DNA of 64,000 nucleotides from Amphiura filiformis (GCF_039555335.1 NW_027305496.1:372001-436000); one strand, 5' to 3'; counted from the stretch's first letter, positions 22,537 to 35,272 are shown. Program-made: numbers and translations. The notes: generated by a model not told the origin, from the sequence alone.

Positions 22537-23524
22537 GAAAACATCAAACATGTATACTTTAAAATATACATAAAAGCCATAATGTTTTTACCAATATACA
22601 CATACTAGCTAGGCTAAAATAAATTAAAATAACATAAGATTGTTACATTGCAAAAAGATGCATATAAGAGTAAGATAATGTTTAAATTACGCCTACCCCA
22701 TATTATTAAAGCACACATCCCAACTATACTTGCAAAAAAGATATGGGGAAGAAATGGGCAAAAAACTATATAGATCCAGCAAATGTCTCGAAAGATATGA
22801 GAATAGTCAAAAACAATATAACGCACAGAACCTTTTCACAGCTAGACAAATTAATGTCCAGTTACCTTTCCCGAGAGGAGCTCGCAGGAGAGTCGAAAGT
22901 ATGAAGAAGAAATGACCATTGAAATGTGGCATGATATTGTTGCTAATTCTCTGTCATTCAAGCATCCCCTGCTCATTGATGACAGGAATTTGTAAAAAGG
23001 AAGCAACTAAAATTAAGCTTTCAAGACTGAAGGAGATTTATATGAACACTTTTGCAGATACTTAAAGGGTTAAAGCAAAATAAAAAATCACCAAATGTTG
23101 ATAAAAGTTGTCTGAGGAAATATCCGTTTCAAGTAGAAAAAGAGGACTACTGGGCACAGTATACCTATAACATGACCGCGGAGGGGGTTCTCCCTGGTTA
23201 AAGGTATACGGGGATGTGCCACGGTTTTGGGGGTAGCTTAGCAATTTTGGTATGTCGATTGGTGGGTTTGTATTGTGGAGACAATACACCAAATTGGGTG
23301 CATTAAGGCAAAATTACCCATAAAAGCGCCAAATTAGGACAAATTTGTGTGCTTTTTGGGTGTTTTTTGTGAAAAATTGGAATACTATAGCTGTAACTTT
23401 AATAAGGTGTCATTTTAAAATTGAAAATGTATCCACATTTCACTATTAACTCCATTTATAGTGGCATCATCCATGTGGTTTATTCATGGCAGCGATTTAA
23501 ACAATATAAATCCTAAAGTGAGAC
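22537..23524. other. Foldback spacer, no gene recognised
   Basis: The only notable stretch is 22725-23060. It reads as protein-like fragments in more than one frame (for example KKLYRSSKCLERYENSQKQY) but lacks any recognisable domain. It may be a decayed part of an autonomous ancestor. Unsupported. Confidence 0.3.
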
Positions 23525-25022
23525 ATACGTTGAATTCTGAATATATGTGATAATAACTGGCAATACTGTATAGAAGGAAATATTTTCCGAACTCAAATTT
23601 AAAATTTAAATTCACATACTAAGTGTTCTTAGGGTAATTTTTAACCTTAATATTGCGTTCATTCCACAATAATTTTAAGGATGTGTACTATTTTTAAGAC
23701 TTGTAAAAAGCTGGAAATATCTAAATTGTCATATTAAACGCCAGCTATGGCAACACCCATATGGCTTAGAATTAACACTGACCATCCCAGATGATCAAAT
23801 TGAATATGAAATTAACTTTCTTTCTAAAAAGATATGTTCCGTATGAAGGTGAAGTTTCATTTTCATATCTTTTAACTTAGGGCGAGACTTGTGTTGAATT
23901 TTGAAAAAATAGGAAAATATCTGGCAACACTGTATAAACTGATGTTCCCCCCCCCCCCGATCAAAATAACTTTTTCATAAGGCCAATGTATCATCTCAAC
24001 ATGACGAGGTCAATGTTTCTTTTTTTTTTTATAGAAATGCAATTTGGTATTTTTATGACTTGTAAAAAGTTGAAAATATCCAAACCTCACAATTAAACCC
24101 CAATTATGGCAACACCCATGTGGTTTATCTGGCAACACTGTATAAACTGATGTCTTACCCCGCCCCTCAGATCAAAATAACTTTTTCATAAGGCCAATAT
24201 ATCATCTCAACATGACGAGGTCGATGTTTCTTTCTGTATTATAGAAATGCATTTTGGTATTTTTATGACTTGTAAAAAGTTGAAAATATCCACAAATCAC
24301 AATTAAACCCCAATTATGGCAACACCCATGTGGTTTAGAACAACACTGACCATTATAACTGATCAAATTTGATATGAATAAAAACTCTCTTTCTAATAAA
24401 TGTTCCTTGAAAGGATGATGTTTCATTTTCACATCATTTAACTTAAGGTGAGATTTGTGTTGAATTTCGAAAAATAGGAAAATGTCTGGCAACACTGTAT
24501 ATACAGATGTGTTTTCCCCAAGCTCAAATGTAACTTTTCATAAGACCAATGTATCATCTCAACATGCTGTGGTCGATGTTGAAATCGGAACACTACCATA
24601 TGGTTTATGAGCTATACAAAGTTGGTATATTTTCATACTTTGAAAAAATTGAAAAACACCCCTATTTCAAATAAATGGTATAACCCACCCTGACATCTGG
24701 TGATTATTTTATACTTTCATTGCGGCATCTAAGGTTTGACCTATTCATACCTTATAAAGAAAAAATCATATTTATATTGTGTATATTTGTAACACTGGCT
24801 TCAAAACTTGACAATTTGACTGCTGAAAAATGCAAAAATTGTGAAAATAGGCCTAAAATTGAAATTTGGCTGTTACCATGGCAACGGGGATATTTTTCCG
24901 AAATTTATCCCATGTGTGTTAGTTTGAGGTCAAGGTCCATCAAATATGAAAGTATAAAGAAAATCTATTTTTGACCGTGGCAATTAAATTCTCAAAAATA
25001 ACAGATAGTTCCTCTTAATATT

Positions 25023-25722
25023 TTACTGCATGGCATTCCGCAAACACCAAGACAAATTATGCCGTATTTTTCCAAAGATCATCTCATATGAAGTAAGCTG
25101 AATGCGATCTGTACTTTTGTAACATTCCGATCGCTTTTGATCACCTATTATCGGCGAATTTGCTTGAAAACACGTGAGTTCATGTTGTGTAAACATAATT
25201 AGCATAGACACAAATGAAATTACGATGCAATACAATGCAATTTGAATGCGCAGCAGATCTATAGAAATAACGTTGCCCGGTTTTATGCAGAATTAGACCC
25301 TGTCTGAACCCACAGTCTTTTGATAGTTGGTGGTTGTGTAAATATTTTCTAAACACTATAAAAAGACAGCTTTGTACTATACCAGAGAAGATGTAATTCT
25401 GTTCTCCCTGCTTTTCTTACATCTTCTCTTGCAAACTGGAATGTGTATGTGGAGAATTGTAATTTTAATATCCGATGCTACGGAAACAATCAGGTATGAC
25501 TATAATATTAATCAAAATCAAGAATAATATCAAACAAATCCTCCTACTCTCTCAGTACACTTGGTTTAGGCAGGAGGGTGAAAGTGCATATAGGAACAAT
25601 GCCAAAAACTACGTCACGCCGGTCACGCTATTGTTCGACTTAAACTACATCATTCGCCATTTTGTAAATATTAACGCATGATCGTTGCTTTGAAGTTTCC
25701 ACCGGATAGCCTGTGGACAGGT
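25023..25722. other. No gene seen
   Basis: AT-rich sequence without convincing coding. ACATCTTCTCT near 25420 and AGAGAAGATGT near 25384 form a small inverted pair. Confidence 0.35.
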
Positions 25723-26886
25723 GCGTAGCCACGGCTCGGATCAGCAGGATTGATCCGACCAAGTTTGGTTTAAGAAAAAAGAACAAAATAATCACTAGTA
25801 TAGTAATAATTAGTTCTGCTTGGGCCAAATAATACGAAAAAATTCATAGTTAGGTTTAACTATAGATTATAGATTCACTGATAACAAAACAATGCCATTT
25901 GAAGGGAAACTATGCCCTCCTTCATTACCAAAATTGTATCAAACAAAATAATGATGCTATTTATTAGTAAAATTAGTAAGCCTAATGTAGACCAATGCTA
26001 CTCAATACTAATAATTATAGTTCTGCTCGGGCCAAATAATACAAAACGAATTCATACCTTTGGCGAAGTTTAACTGTTTAAATTATAGATTCACTGATAA
26101 CAAAACAACGCCATTTTTGAAGGGAAACTGATAATATGCCCTCCGTCAGGACCGAAATTGTATCAAAGAAAATGTTGTCAGCACAATTCACACGTATTCT
26201 CTGTAGGTTGCACAAAACTATTTCCAGTTCGTTTAACATTATTTCTGCTTTGAACATGAATAACAGATAACTTGACTTTCAGGCATGATCAATAATATTT
26301 TGCTTCATATTGTGATGAACAACCATGGTGAGAACCTTTTGTTAGGGCCGCTATCAATGTTTATACAAGAGAATTTTCCCACGACTCTTGAATTACAGTA
26401 AAGTGAATTTATTTCAAATCAAGATTTGAACTTGAATTTTATGGGCTCCATAAATGCGCGATTTGCGTTCAGGTTTTGTGTGGAAATTACTGTTTGATAT
26501 TTATTCCTGCTCTAAGTTGTATTAACGGAACTTAAATCAATTTTGTATGGTATGGACATTTTTAAGCACAATTATTTACATAATAATGGTGGCCATTTTT
26601 GGGCAATGAGCAGGTTTCATTTTTGGGCAATGAGCAGGTTGAATTAATACTGCATGGGCAAAATAATTTACCGGTGTGCATCTTTTTTGTAAAAGTAATG
26701 TTAGTGGAAAATTTGTACACACTAATAGTGTAAAAAAAGTACACCAAGTGGTTTCAATTGGGCCTTCATATTTAAAATTGCCTAATTCTTAGGGGCATAT
26801 GCCCGGGCTTTATGCCTATCAGATACCCTTTCATCTTTATTTAATAGGTTGGTGATCCGACCAATCAAGAATTCATGGCTACGCGT
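25723..26886. mobile_element. Candidate TIR element with internal tandem duplication
   Basis: The left end (GTGCGTAGCCACGG then GGATTGATCCGACCAA) is mirrored at the right end (TTGGTGATCCGACCAATC then ATGGCTACGCGTC). CTGTGGA occurs just outside both ends and may be target duplication. Inside, about 150 bases beginning TAGTTCTGCT at 25810 are repeated at 26015. No transposase. Confidence 0.5.
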
Positions 26887-27563
26887 CTGTCTGTGGATAG
26901 CGCAAGAGCATGCTTTGACCATGCGCAAAAAAATGAATATCATGAAGATGTTTAAGATTGATTCTTAGATGTTTCAAAAATTACCGTCATATTGCATAGA
27001 TTCATCAAAGAATGGTTTGAAGTACTAACCTTATTTAGTAATTTTAAAAATCGGGAGAATTTTACAAAATCAATGTTTTTACCTGTCGGTATTACAACTC
27101 GTGAAACACATTAGTGATGTGCCTGGGTGACCTAATCTACTAACCTTTAACGTTTCCTCTATGAACTCTAACCCTCCTGCAATATGGCGCCTATTGTCTA
27201 GAGTTAAACTACATCTTTCGGTGTGTTACGTAATACTACGATGCCTATCCCATTATATCGATCCCTGGTTTAGGCCTGCATTATGAATAAATACTTGAAG
27301 AAAAAAGTTGAGCTAAACAAGAAACCTTTCGTGCTTGGCTGATCCTTACTGGATGAAGGTCATATAGAGGCCCTGCATGCTTTTATCGATTGGCTCTAAA
27401 CAAAGGATTTGAACCGGTGTCCTTCACTAAATCATAGTGCAGTGCAGTCATTTCAATCAAATGTTGTCATCAACCTATTTGATCGTAGTGCATTTGTTAT
27501 GTGTACGAGCGTGTTTATAGTGGGAGCAGATGTGTGGTACATTACGGTAAATTTCTATCCGGT
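26887..27563. other. No gene seen
   Basis: Unique-looking sequence with a possible decayed B-box-like word GATTTGAACCGG near 27405. No open frame of note. Confidence 0.35.
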
Positions 27564-27866
27564 CATGATGCAGTCATGTCTACAGTAGAATTCATCTCGA
27601 CCTTTGCAGGACTTAAACCCCATTAAAAGCTATTAAACCAAGATAACACTCATTGAAGCAGCTCAACTGATTAAATCAGATCTTCTCTGGTTGTGCACAA
27701 GTGTCTCTTTTAAGCTGTTTTACATGTGCGACATCGCAATAAAGCTGGTATTATAGCTTCAGTTGGGTAACCGATTATAAAGGAAACGAAAGGAAACAAT
27801 GGTATGTGTACCTTTGTTCACGAAATGAGACAAAGACCTGCTTTTTGTTAACCAGCATTCTTCAAA
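27564..27866 (+). repeat. Dispersed repeat family R1, copy 1, left part
   Basis: Matches 45889-46180 and 54156-54300, and the inverse of 51905-52046. It starts CATGATGCAGTCATGTCTAC. The family continues at 31512-31897, because a foldback element (27866-31512) has been inserted here. Confidence 0.8.
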
Positions 27867-28211
27867 ACATGGAATTAAGAGACATGGAAGTTGGTCGATC
27901 CAACACCTATTGAAATATTTACGTAACATTCTATAGAGGGTACGTATCAAGCTATTGTGATAACAATGTAGTCAGCGTGTCTTTGATGTGGATCATACTT
28001 GCCGCCTTTATTGCCAGTTCGTTTATTTACAGGTTTATTATTTTGAGCAAAAATCGTGTTTTTCTTGATTATGTTTCAAGTATGTTGTTTTTATTCGGAA
28101 AAAAGTGACAGGGATGTTAGATTTGTAATCCATAATTACAGAAATCCAATCAAAATGTCGATTTCTACCCTATACTTACAGATTTTCTTAAACTTCAAAA
28201 TATTGGAAATC
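27866..28211. mobile_element. Foldback left arm (~346 bp)
   Basis: Reverse-complement match to 31163-31512 over its whole length with few mismatches. The outer end is AACATGGAATTAAGAGACAT and the inner end is ATATTGGAAATC. Together the arms define a foldback element of about 3.65 kb that contains the LINE at 28212-30769. Removing the LINE leaves a spacer of about 0.4 kb. Confidence 0.85.
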
Positions 28212-28230
28212 TTTTAATGTACTTAGTAAA

Positions 28231-29751
28231 ATGTCAAAGAATAAAAGTCCGGGTAATGATGGTTTATCATGTGAATGGTACTTGCAATTCTGGAATAAAA
28301 TTGATACTTTTTTGGTGCATGTATTAAATAAAGGTTTGAATAAAGGAGAAATGTCATCTTCTCAGAGGCAAGCTGTGATTACGTTGATTGAGAAAGAAGG
28401 TAAAGACAGATGCAAGTTAAAGAATTGGAGACCCATATCCTTACTTAATGTAGACTACAAAATCGCCTCTAAAGCCCTTGCGATGAGAGTTGAAAAGGTT
28501 ATTCATAATTTGATTCATACTGACCAAAGTGGATTTGTTAAAGGTAGATACATTGGTGACTCAGTTCGTTCTATTAATGATATTATGGAGTATACTAAAT
28601 TCAAAAATATTTCTGGTCTTCTTTTGTTCTTAGATTTTGAAAAAGCGTTCGATTCGTTAGAGTGGAACTTTATTTTTCAAGCTTTAAATCGAATGAATTT
28701 TGGTCCAAGTTTTGTCAAGTATGTCAAATCCCTTTACACTAATATTAGTAGTTGTATTCTTAATAATGGGCTTACATCACATTACTTTTCGGTGGGGCGC
28801 GGCGTGCGGCAGGGCGACCCATTGAGCTCTTACTTGTTTATTTTGGCGATTGAATTATTGTCATGTTCAATACGTGAAGACGCATCTATTTCGGGTATAA
28901 TTGTGAATAACTTTGAACTTAAGTTAATTCAGTATGCAGATGATACTACATGTGTTTTAAATGACGTTCAGTCAGCAAATAATCTTTTAAAGGTTTTAGA
29001 TCTTTTCTCTAAGGTCTCTGGATTAAAATTAAATGTAAGTAAATCTCAAGCATTATGGCTTGGTTCTAAGAGAAATTGCAAAGAAAAACCATTGAATGTT
29101 GAGTGGCCAAACAATCCTGTTAAGGCATTGGGTGTGTATTTTTCTTATGATAATGATGCTGCTGGGAATCTGAACTTTGTTCCAAAAATCAAGCATATAA
29201 AGACTCTGTTAAATATTTGGAAAACTAGAAACTTAACCCTTTCTGGTAAAATCCTCTTGATCAAAACATTTGCATTATCAAAATTTATTTATTTGGCATC
29301 AGTCATTCATATCCCTGACCATGTGATTCAGCAAATTGACACTATTATTTATAATTTTCTTTGGAATGGAGGTAAAGGTTTTGTTAAGAGAAACACAATT
29401 ATTGGTGAAATTGACCAAGGAGGGCTGAAAATGGTTGATGTAAAATCTATTTTTGCTGCTCAGAAAATTAAGTGGGTTAGTAAATACAATACCACTTCAG
29501 CACCTTGGAAAATTATTTTGAATGAATTTATCATCCCATATGGTAATGATTTAATCTTTTATTGCAATATCTCCCCAAAGCAAATAATGAAATGGCATAT
29601 TCCATCCTTTTATAAAGATATGTTGATTTCGTATATTAATTTAACAAATCCTGATAATGTCGACCCACACCAGCAATGTATTTGGAACAATCGTCGCATC
29701 CTTGTGAATCGCCAGTCCATCTATTTTCAGCATTTTTTTTTTTTTTTATGA
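28231..29751 (+). pseudogene. LINE ORF2 fragment: reverse transcriptase
   Basis: The 506-codon frame begins inside the RT domain (SPGNDGLSCEWY). Residues 67-72 read WRPISL. Catalytic motif A is LFLDFEKAFDSLEW (D135), motif B is RGVRQGDPLSS (190-200), and motif C is QYADDT (234-239). These fit the L1/Tx1 lineage rather than the Jockey or CR1 type. A thumb and connection region follows. The frame ends just after a 15-T run at 29733-29747, which shifts the reading frame. The ORF is therefore broken by a homopolymer indel, genuine or a sequencing error. The start is not a real initiation codon because the 5' part is lost. Confidence 0.9.
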
Positions 29752-30567
29752 AGTTAGTAAGCGACTTATTTTACACTGATGGTACGATTGTTCCATTCAA
29801 GGTCTGGAGTGATAGGGGATTTTTAAGAAGTATTTTTGCAATGGAGGAGCATTATTGATGCAATTCCCTCCTCATGGAAACAAGTTTTGAAACAGGGTTT
29901 TGACAGGCATCTTTGTACTCCTAAAGGTTTCGTATTGTATCATGAAGATAAAGAAATCAATATTAGTAAAATGACATCTCAATGTATTAATCGTATTTTT
30001 GTACAGAGAATACAAGAGCCTCCAACATCACAGAAAAAGTATAAGAATGAGTTTAATATTAATGACGATGAATGGAGTGTTATTTATCTTATGCCTTTCA
30101 AGTCAACTTATGATATAAGAACCAGGATTTTTCAATATAAGATTAATCTTAATTGTCTAATGACAAATAGTAGACTGTATAAGATGAACCTTGTGAACAG
30201 TGAAATGTGTACCTTTTGTAATAACTCTCCTGAATCTTTGAACCATTTGTTTTGGGATTGTAAATATGCGAAGAAAATGTGGGATGATTTTAGATCATGG
30301 TATATAGACAATATTGATGGAAACATTGATTTAAACTATAAGCATATTATTTTTGGTTTTGGTTCCGAGACTTTATTGAATATATGTGTCATTTTAATCA
30401 AAAAGGTTATTTATGACAGTAGATTTAAAAACCAAAAGCCATCTTTTGTGTCTTTTCTGCAATTGATTAAATTTCATTACAAGCTTGAGAAACGAATTGC
30501 TATTACTAATAATACAATGCACAAATTTATTGATAAATGGCATGTTTTAGAACAGATGTGTTGTTAA
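29749..30567 (+). pseudogene. LINE ORF2 C-terminal part, frameshifted
   Basis: Coding continues in a second frame (MKLVSDLFYTDGTI) from 29749 and returns to the first frame near 29840 at FLQWRSIIDAIPSSW. The final 243 codons end at TAA 30565-30567. They contain the zinc-knuckle CTFCNNSPESLNHLFWDC (C-x2-C-x8-H-x4-C), the usual C-terminal domain of L1-type ORF2. Two compensating frame breaks separate it from the RT. Confidence 0.85.
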
Positions 30568-30769
30568 CTTTCACCATTCTTTTTTAAAAAGCTGTAATGG
30601 ATTGCGCTCTTTTCAAACATCATGTAATGTTTTTTATCAATGTTCTCCTGCATTATGTAATTCTGTGTAGTTTTTCATTTTCTGTATACATGTTTTTCTC
30701 CCATTGAGCACAGGGAAATAAAAGCCGTTTTGGCTAAGTGAAATATAAAAAAAAAAAAAAAAAAAAAAA

Positions 30770-31162
30770 GTTCTGACAATGGGCTGTGTTATATTACCGC
30801 AGTGCATGACTAGTTTTATGAACACAAACAGATTTTAAAAATCCCTACGAAGTGGTCAGAAAACTATCAGTTTAATTTATACAATTTTATTAAAAGTATG
30901 TAATTATGTGAAAACCTACCGATTAAATGTATATATATGCTAGACTTTCAGATAGCAGTTTTAAAACAGAAAATGAAATGAAATACAATTTATTTTACGC
31001 AAAATATAAAGATAATACCCGACTCTGGAACATTCTGGTCAACAGCAATTTCGGGCAGCCCCGGGCACACAAATAGATGCGGGATTCATTGTATAATGTA
31101 AAGCATGTGCCAAGTGCGCATATCAATTATTACCGCTAATTAGCGGTTTAGTCGTAAATGCA
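30770..31162. other. Foldback spacer right of the LINE
   Basis: About 390 bases of AT-rich sequence forming the rest of the foldback loop. No coding. Near 31130-31150 a short inverted word TACCGCTAATTAGCGGTTTA is present. Confidence 0.5.
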
Positions 31163-31512
31163 TGATTTCCAATATTTTGAAGTTTAAGAAAATCTGTAAG
31201 TATAGGGTAGAAATCGATATTTTGAATGGATTTCTGTAATTATGGATTAAAAATCTAACATCCCTGTCACTTTTTTCCGAATAAAAACAACATACTTGAA
31301 ACATAATCAAGAAAAACACGATGTTTGTTCAAAATAATAAACCTGTGAATAAACGAACTGGCAATAAAGGCGGCAAGTCTGATCCACATCAAAGACACGC
31401 TGACTACATTGTTATCACAATGGCTTGATACGTACCCTCTATAGAATGTTACGTAAATAATTCAATAGGTGTTGGATCGACCAGCTTCCATGTCTCTTAC
31501 TTCCATGTTTAA
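31163..31512. mobile_element. Foldback right arm (~350 bp)
   Basis: Inverse of 27866-28211. High identity between arms shows a young or gene-converted element. Confidence 0.85.
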
Positions 31513-31897
31513 ATGTAGCTTGTACCGTTTTTTTGTGGCATCCTTCAGAACGGAGCGGTCCGTTACCAATATAGCTCAATATTTTCGGTCAAATCTCCAT
31601 TCAATTAACACGGGGAGTTGGCTAGTTATGAGCTAGCTATGCTTTGCCCTCACTCATATTTTACAAAAGTGCGACCATTTCTGAACATCTAACCTAGCTG
31701 TAATTTTAGGTCATGTTAGAGAAACATATTTGCTAGAAGTTTGGAGAATAAATTAAATATTGGCTGGTTATTTTTCACACAGTGATGTTAACTAGGCAAG
31801 TGTCCATTCTTCCAACATACATCATTGTAGGTCACGCGTCAATGGTGAGAGCACTGTGTATTGTGTATAGGAAAACGGACAGTAACTGCAGTATGTC
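31512..31897 (+). repeat. Dispersed repeat family R1, copy 1, right part
   Basis: Matches 46367-46753 almost base for base (AATGTAGCTTGTACCGTTTT through AACGGACAGTAACTG-CAGTATG). This completes the R1 copy begun at 27564. Confidence 0.8.
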
Positions 31898-32118
31898 AGA
31901 AATTATCCGGATAAACACTAGCAGTATATGTATGTAGGGTAGATCGATATCCTTCTCAACCGAAGGATATTGTATTTGCACTATAAACACACCAGTATAT
32001 TGTGTGCGGTATTACCGGAAGTAGGAGCTTCGTCATGATGGGTAGACACTAGTATTTTGATAAGTAAAATAGCTGGATGAGGTATGTAGCTGGTTGGGGT
32101 GGTTACGGTTCGCTAAAA

Positions 32119-32620
32119 CCACTAACCGCGAAATATGGATATCCAACTAGTTTGCCCTGTATGGCTACAAAGAATCACTAACCGCGCAATGTGGATATCC
32201 AACTGTTTTGCCCCGCAGGTCCATAAAGAACCACTAACCGTGGATATCCAACTCAAAAAAGCATCAATATCTACCAAAACGTAAAAAGGGGCCAAAGTTT
32301 TTAAAAAAATTGTGAAGCTTTTCACCGTTTTCTAAACTTGGTCCCATTTATCACACTAACCACAAAATGTGGATATCCAACTAGTTTGCCCCACAAGGCT
32401 TCAAAATATCACTAACCGTGATATATGGATAATTGGATATCCAGGTAGTTTTCCCCCAGAGCTTCAAAAAACCACTTACCGCGAAATATGGATATCCAAG
32501 TAGTTTGCCCCGCAGGGCTACAAAGAACCAATAATCGCGATAATGGATATCCAACTAGTTTGCCTCGCATGGCTACAAAGAACCACTAACCGCGCAATAT
32601 GGATATCCAACTCAAAAAAA
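32119..32620 (+). repeat. ~60-bp tandem repeat with GGATATCC core
   Basis: About eight degenerate units with CACTAACCGCGAAATATGGA, TATCCAACTAGTTTGCC and a variable GGCTACAAAGAA. The palindrome GGATATCC recurs in each. A longer unit (about 430 bases) is duplicated too, as the phrase ATCAATATCTACCAAAA occurs near 32264 and 32623. Confidence 0.85.
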
Positions 32621-32699
32621 GTATCAATATCTACCAAAAAACGTGTGGTTTTTCACCCTTTTTAAAACTTGGTCCCATTTATGAAACGTTTTTTGGTAG

Positions 32700-33610
32700 A
32701 TATTATATGCACCAATGTCTTCATCAAATGTTTTGTTTCTGTTGTTCAATGTTGAATAACATATTTGTCTATATGTGACGAGTATTCCTTGACCCTCATG
32801 AATTAGGATGATTTAAACTGACCGCCAATTATGATGGTCTGATATTTATTGATTTGTTCCTTGCAATGTGGAAAAAGAGATACATCTAGCTGCTTTTCAA
32901 TAAATGTAGTTATCATGTAGGCCTATGTGCCAATAAAAGCGCCCATGGAATGCCCTCACGGTGTGAAAACCTATGGTATATCAACTTTGATAAAAGGAAG
33001 GTAAAGCGTGACATAAAAAGCTAACATTAAATTCATGTTTAGCTGAAAATAACTGCGTAACCGCGTTATATCATTCATGTGTTTCATCATTGTTACAATT
33101 GATACCACTAGGTGGCGCCAAATCGGTACCACTTAAAGCCATAATGTAAGATCTTATAATATGAAATTTGTTATTTTTTTTTCAAACCTGTTTTTTTTTT
33201 CATATTTGTACTGTTTACTTTCTTTGAGAAAAGTGGGGGGATGAGGCTGTGGATCACGAAATGCCCCTTTAATTGGCCAAAATAGCCAGTGAGGTTTCTT
33301 TCACTTTACTTAAATTGTTATTTCAACCTAAAATGGACAGCAACCCTCCCGTCAGTTATTACTCGGTAATATTTTTTCAGCATTTTGTATAAAGAATAAC
33401 AAAATCAAAATTTCACGGAAATCGTACATTAAGGCTTTAACCTCATATTTGGCAAAATTATTCCACATTTGCACCATATTTCAACAGTTTAGCTACAAAA
33501 TGGAAAAGTTTGTCGCAAAAAGGTGCTGGATCAACTATACTTCAAGATATTTTTCCAACCCCATCCTGCAATGTCAAAAAGAAATCTACCCTAGTTACGC
33601 CACACAGTGT
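32700..33610. other. No gene seen
   Basis: AT-rich sequence. The frame at 33510-33713 has no recognisable domain and crosses the duplicated block that starts at 33615. Confidence 0.4.
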
Positions 33611-33614
33611 CGAC

Positions 33615-34276
33615 ACCCTATATTATAAATATAAACTTAATACTTCGTTGGTGCGCGACGGGCGAGTGGTATTTCACCGAACTCAAGAAAAGGAGTCGTA
33701 TCTGATTGGCTAGAAATCGATCGCTAGATCGCTCAGTGGTAAAGTACAAACTCAAAATGAAGAGATGTATTCAATTCGATTGAAATCGATATTCTATTAT
33801 TGACGCAGATAAAGAAAGTGGCATAGTGTACATTGTATTATAGACATGTGATTTAATATTCTATACAGCACCTACACGTGTTCCTTTGTATAATTGTAAT
33901 TCTCAAAAATAAAAATCACAATTTTGATGAACGATTTCAAAATCGTTACGGATTAAATGCAGTAAAATATATCCACAGCATACAGCAATCGCCGCTAATT
34001 AGTATATTGCATTTTCAGTTAGTGTATTGGAAACAAAACCTTGGTTTTACCTGACAACAAATCGAATTTTCTTGTAATGGCAATATATATGGTGTACATG
34101 CGCAAATCGTAAAAACGTAGAATAGAAACTCTGTGGCAGGCTCTGTGGTGTATCTCATATCGTGTAAATGGTATGCTTAGCCTGAGTCGCTCGCCCTATC
34201 TCGAACAAAATCGCCATGCGTAGCTGTTGAAAAACGAGAGGATTCGCCGTACTATCACGGCAATTTTTAATGACGC
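33615..34276 (+). repeat. Duplicated block upstream of the first MS4A-like gene
   Basis: Homologous to 54126-55275 in the same orientation, with landmarks ATAAATATAAACTTAATACT, TATTTCACCGA, GATTGGCTAGAAATCGATCG and CGAGAGGATTCGCCGTACTA. The other copy carries an extra 502 bases (R1 copy 4) at the point equivalent to 33647/33648, so this is the empty site. The block lies about 0.8 kb upstream of the first coding exon. Whether it is promoter or simply passenger sequence is unknown. Confidence 0.85.
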
Positions 34277-34559
34277 TGTGAGCGTTTGGCAGTGCAGTGT
34301 ACAGACGATCTCCGAATGGGCCTGTACACGAGCAAGTATTATCGACAATCCAAATTGAGAATTGTTTCAAACTGAAAATAATGAGTCATCATGATTAAAG
34401 ATAATAATTATTATATATAGTACAATTAAGCAAAAGTGCATCTTAATGACAATTGCATAGTAATTAGGCCACCGTTTATTACCCAATTATTATGCAGCAG
34501 GATAACCAATAACAACATATACATAATATTATATTCGCCACGCACAACGTTTTGTGACC

Positions 34560-34811
34560 AGATTCCTGTGAACTTTACGGTTGAGAAAACACTGAACAAT
34601 ATTTAGTTAACAATTTTGGGTACAACAGATCTACTTCGTGGTTCACGCCACGTTTGACCAAGCGTTATTAAATGACGTTTGGGTACGTCTATAGAATATG
34701 CGTGTGAGTAGTGTGGCAGGCATTTTCTTTCGATTACCCCAGGCTGTAATAATGTAATGTAATGTTCATGAAAGGAAACAGATTTCTATGATATACCTGA
34801 GCCAATAAGCG
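34560..34811 (+). promoter_or_regulatory. Candidate promoter / 5' UTR exon of the MS4A-like gene
   Basis: The part from about 34605 to 34735 is similar to 53870-54050, with landmarks TTTGGGTACAA, CTTCGTGGTT, CCACGTTT and GCGTGTGAGT. A donor G|GTAAGT lies at 34811/34812, and the next exon starts after the acceptor ending at 35077. A non-coding first exon ending at 34811 would explain both. The transcription start is not visible. Confidence 0.35.
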
Positions 34812-35077
34812 GTAAGTGTTTTTATTTGTCATTAAAATTTTGTATATTTAAAATAGAGAAAAAAAGTCAACTCAACATGTGCTTTTTGACGTTTCAGGAG
34901 TAAAACGAAACAATAGGTCTGCACTATTCATAGAGTGATTATACCATTTGAAGCTATTGGACAAATAATTTCGTTTTATTTTACAAATGATTTTGATAAT
35001 GTATTGGCTATTTAAATTTGGCTAATGTTGTAATTTATTTATGTTATTTTGTTATCTATTTTTTTGACTGATTTTAG

Positions 35078-35272
35078 GGCTCAAACACTATGTGTTGTAC
35101 GTGCAAGTCGTGTCGTAAACAATGCTGTCGAATTATACTCGGGATAATTACTATATTTCTCGGTCTTCTTTCTCTCGTGGGCGGGATCCTGGTATTTTGT
35201 GTTAATGATGGCAATGTAAATGACTTACAGAATGGGACGCAGTTTTATGTCGCAATATTTGGTGGATTATGG
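35078..35272 (+). other. MS4A-like gene 1, first coding exon (61 codons)
   Basis: Acceptor GATTTTAG ends at 35077. The first ATG follows after 12 bases and begins MCCTCKSCRKQCCRIILG. It encodes the Cys-rich cytosolic N-terminus, TM1, outer loop 1 and the start of TM2. Donor TGG|GTAAGT is phase 0. The paralogue exon at 60530-60715 aligns end to end, one codon shorter. Confidence 0.8.

Larger units (their letters stand above)
19905..25022. mobile_element. Giant foldback element, ~5.1 kb
   Basis: The sequence from 19905 to about 21195 is repeated in inverted orientation from about 25022 back to 23525, so the arms are about 1.3-1.5 kb. Landmarks on both arms include TATTAAGAGG at the outer ends, GTTGCCATGGTAACAGC and ACCATATGGTAGTG. 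Each arm carries about 350-base subrepeats with the phrase CAGTGTTGCCAGAtATTTTC. The 2.3-kb spacer has further subrepeats, a nested MITE and no transposase. The arms are well conserved but not identical, so the hairpin is moderately old. Short open frames on both arms are mirror images and not genes. Confidence 0.85.
28212..30769 (+). mobile_element. 5'-truncated L1/Tx1-like LINE
   Basis: Contains the reverse transcriptase and C-terminal part of ORF2, a ~180-base 3' UTR and a poly(A) tail of about 24 at 30746-30768. The endonuclease and ORF1 are missing; the left boundary falls exactly where the foldback arm homology stops. Orientation is plus. Two frame breaks (near 29740 and 29840) make it inactive as read. 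Confidence 0.9.
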
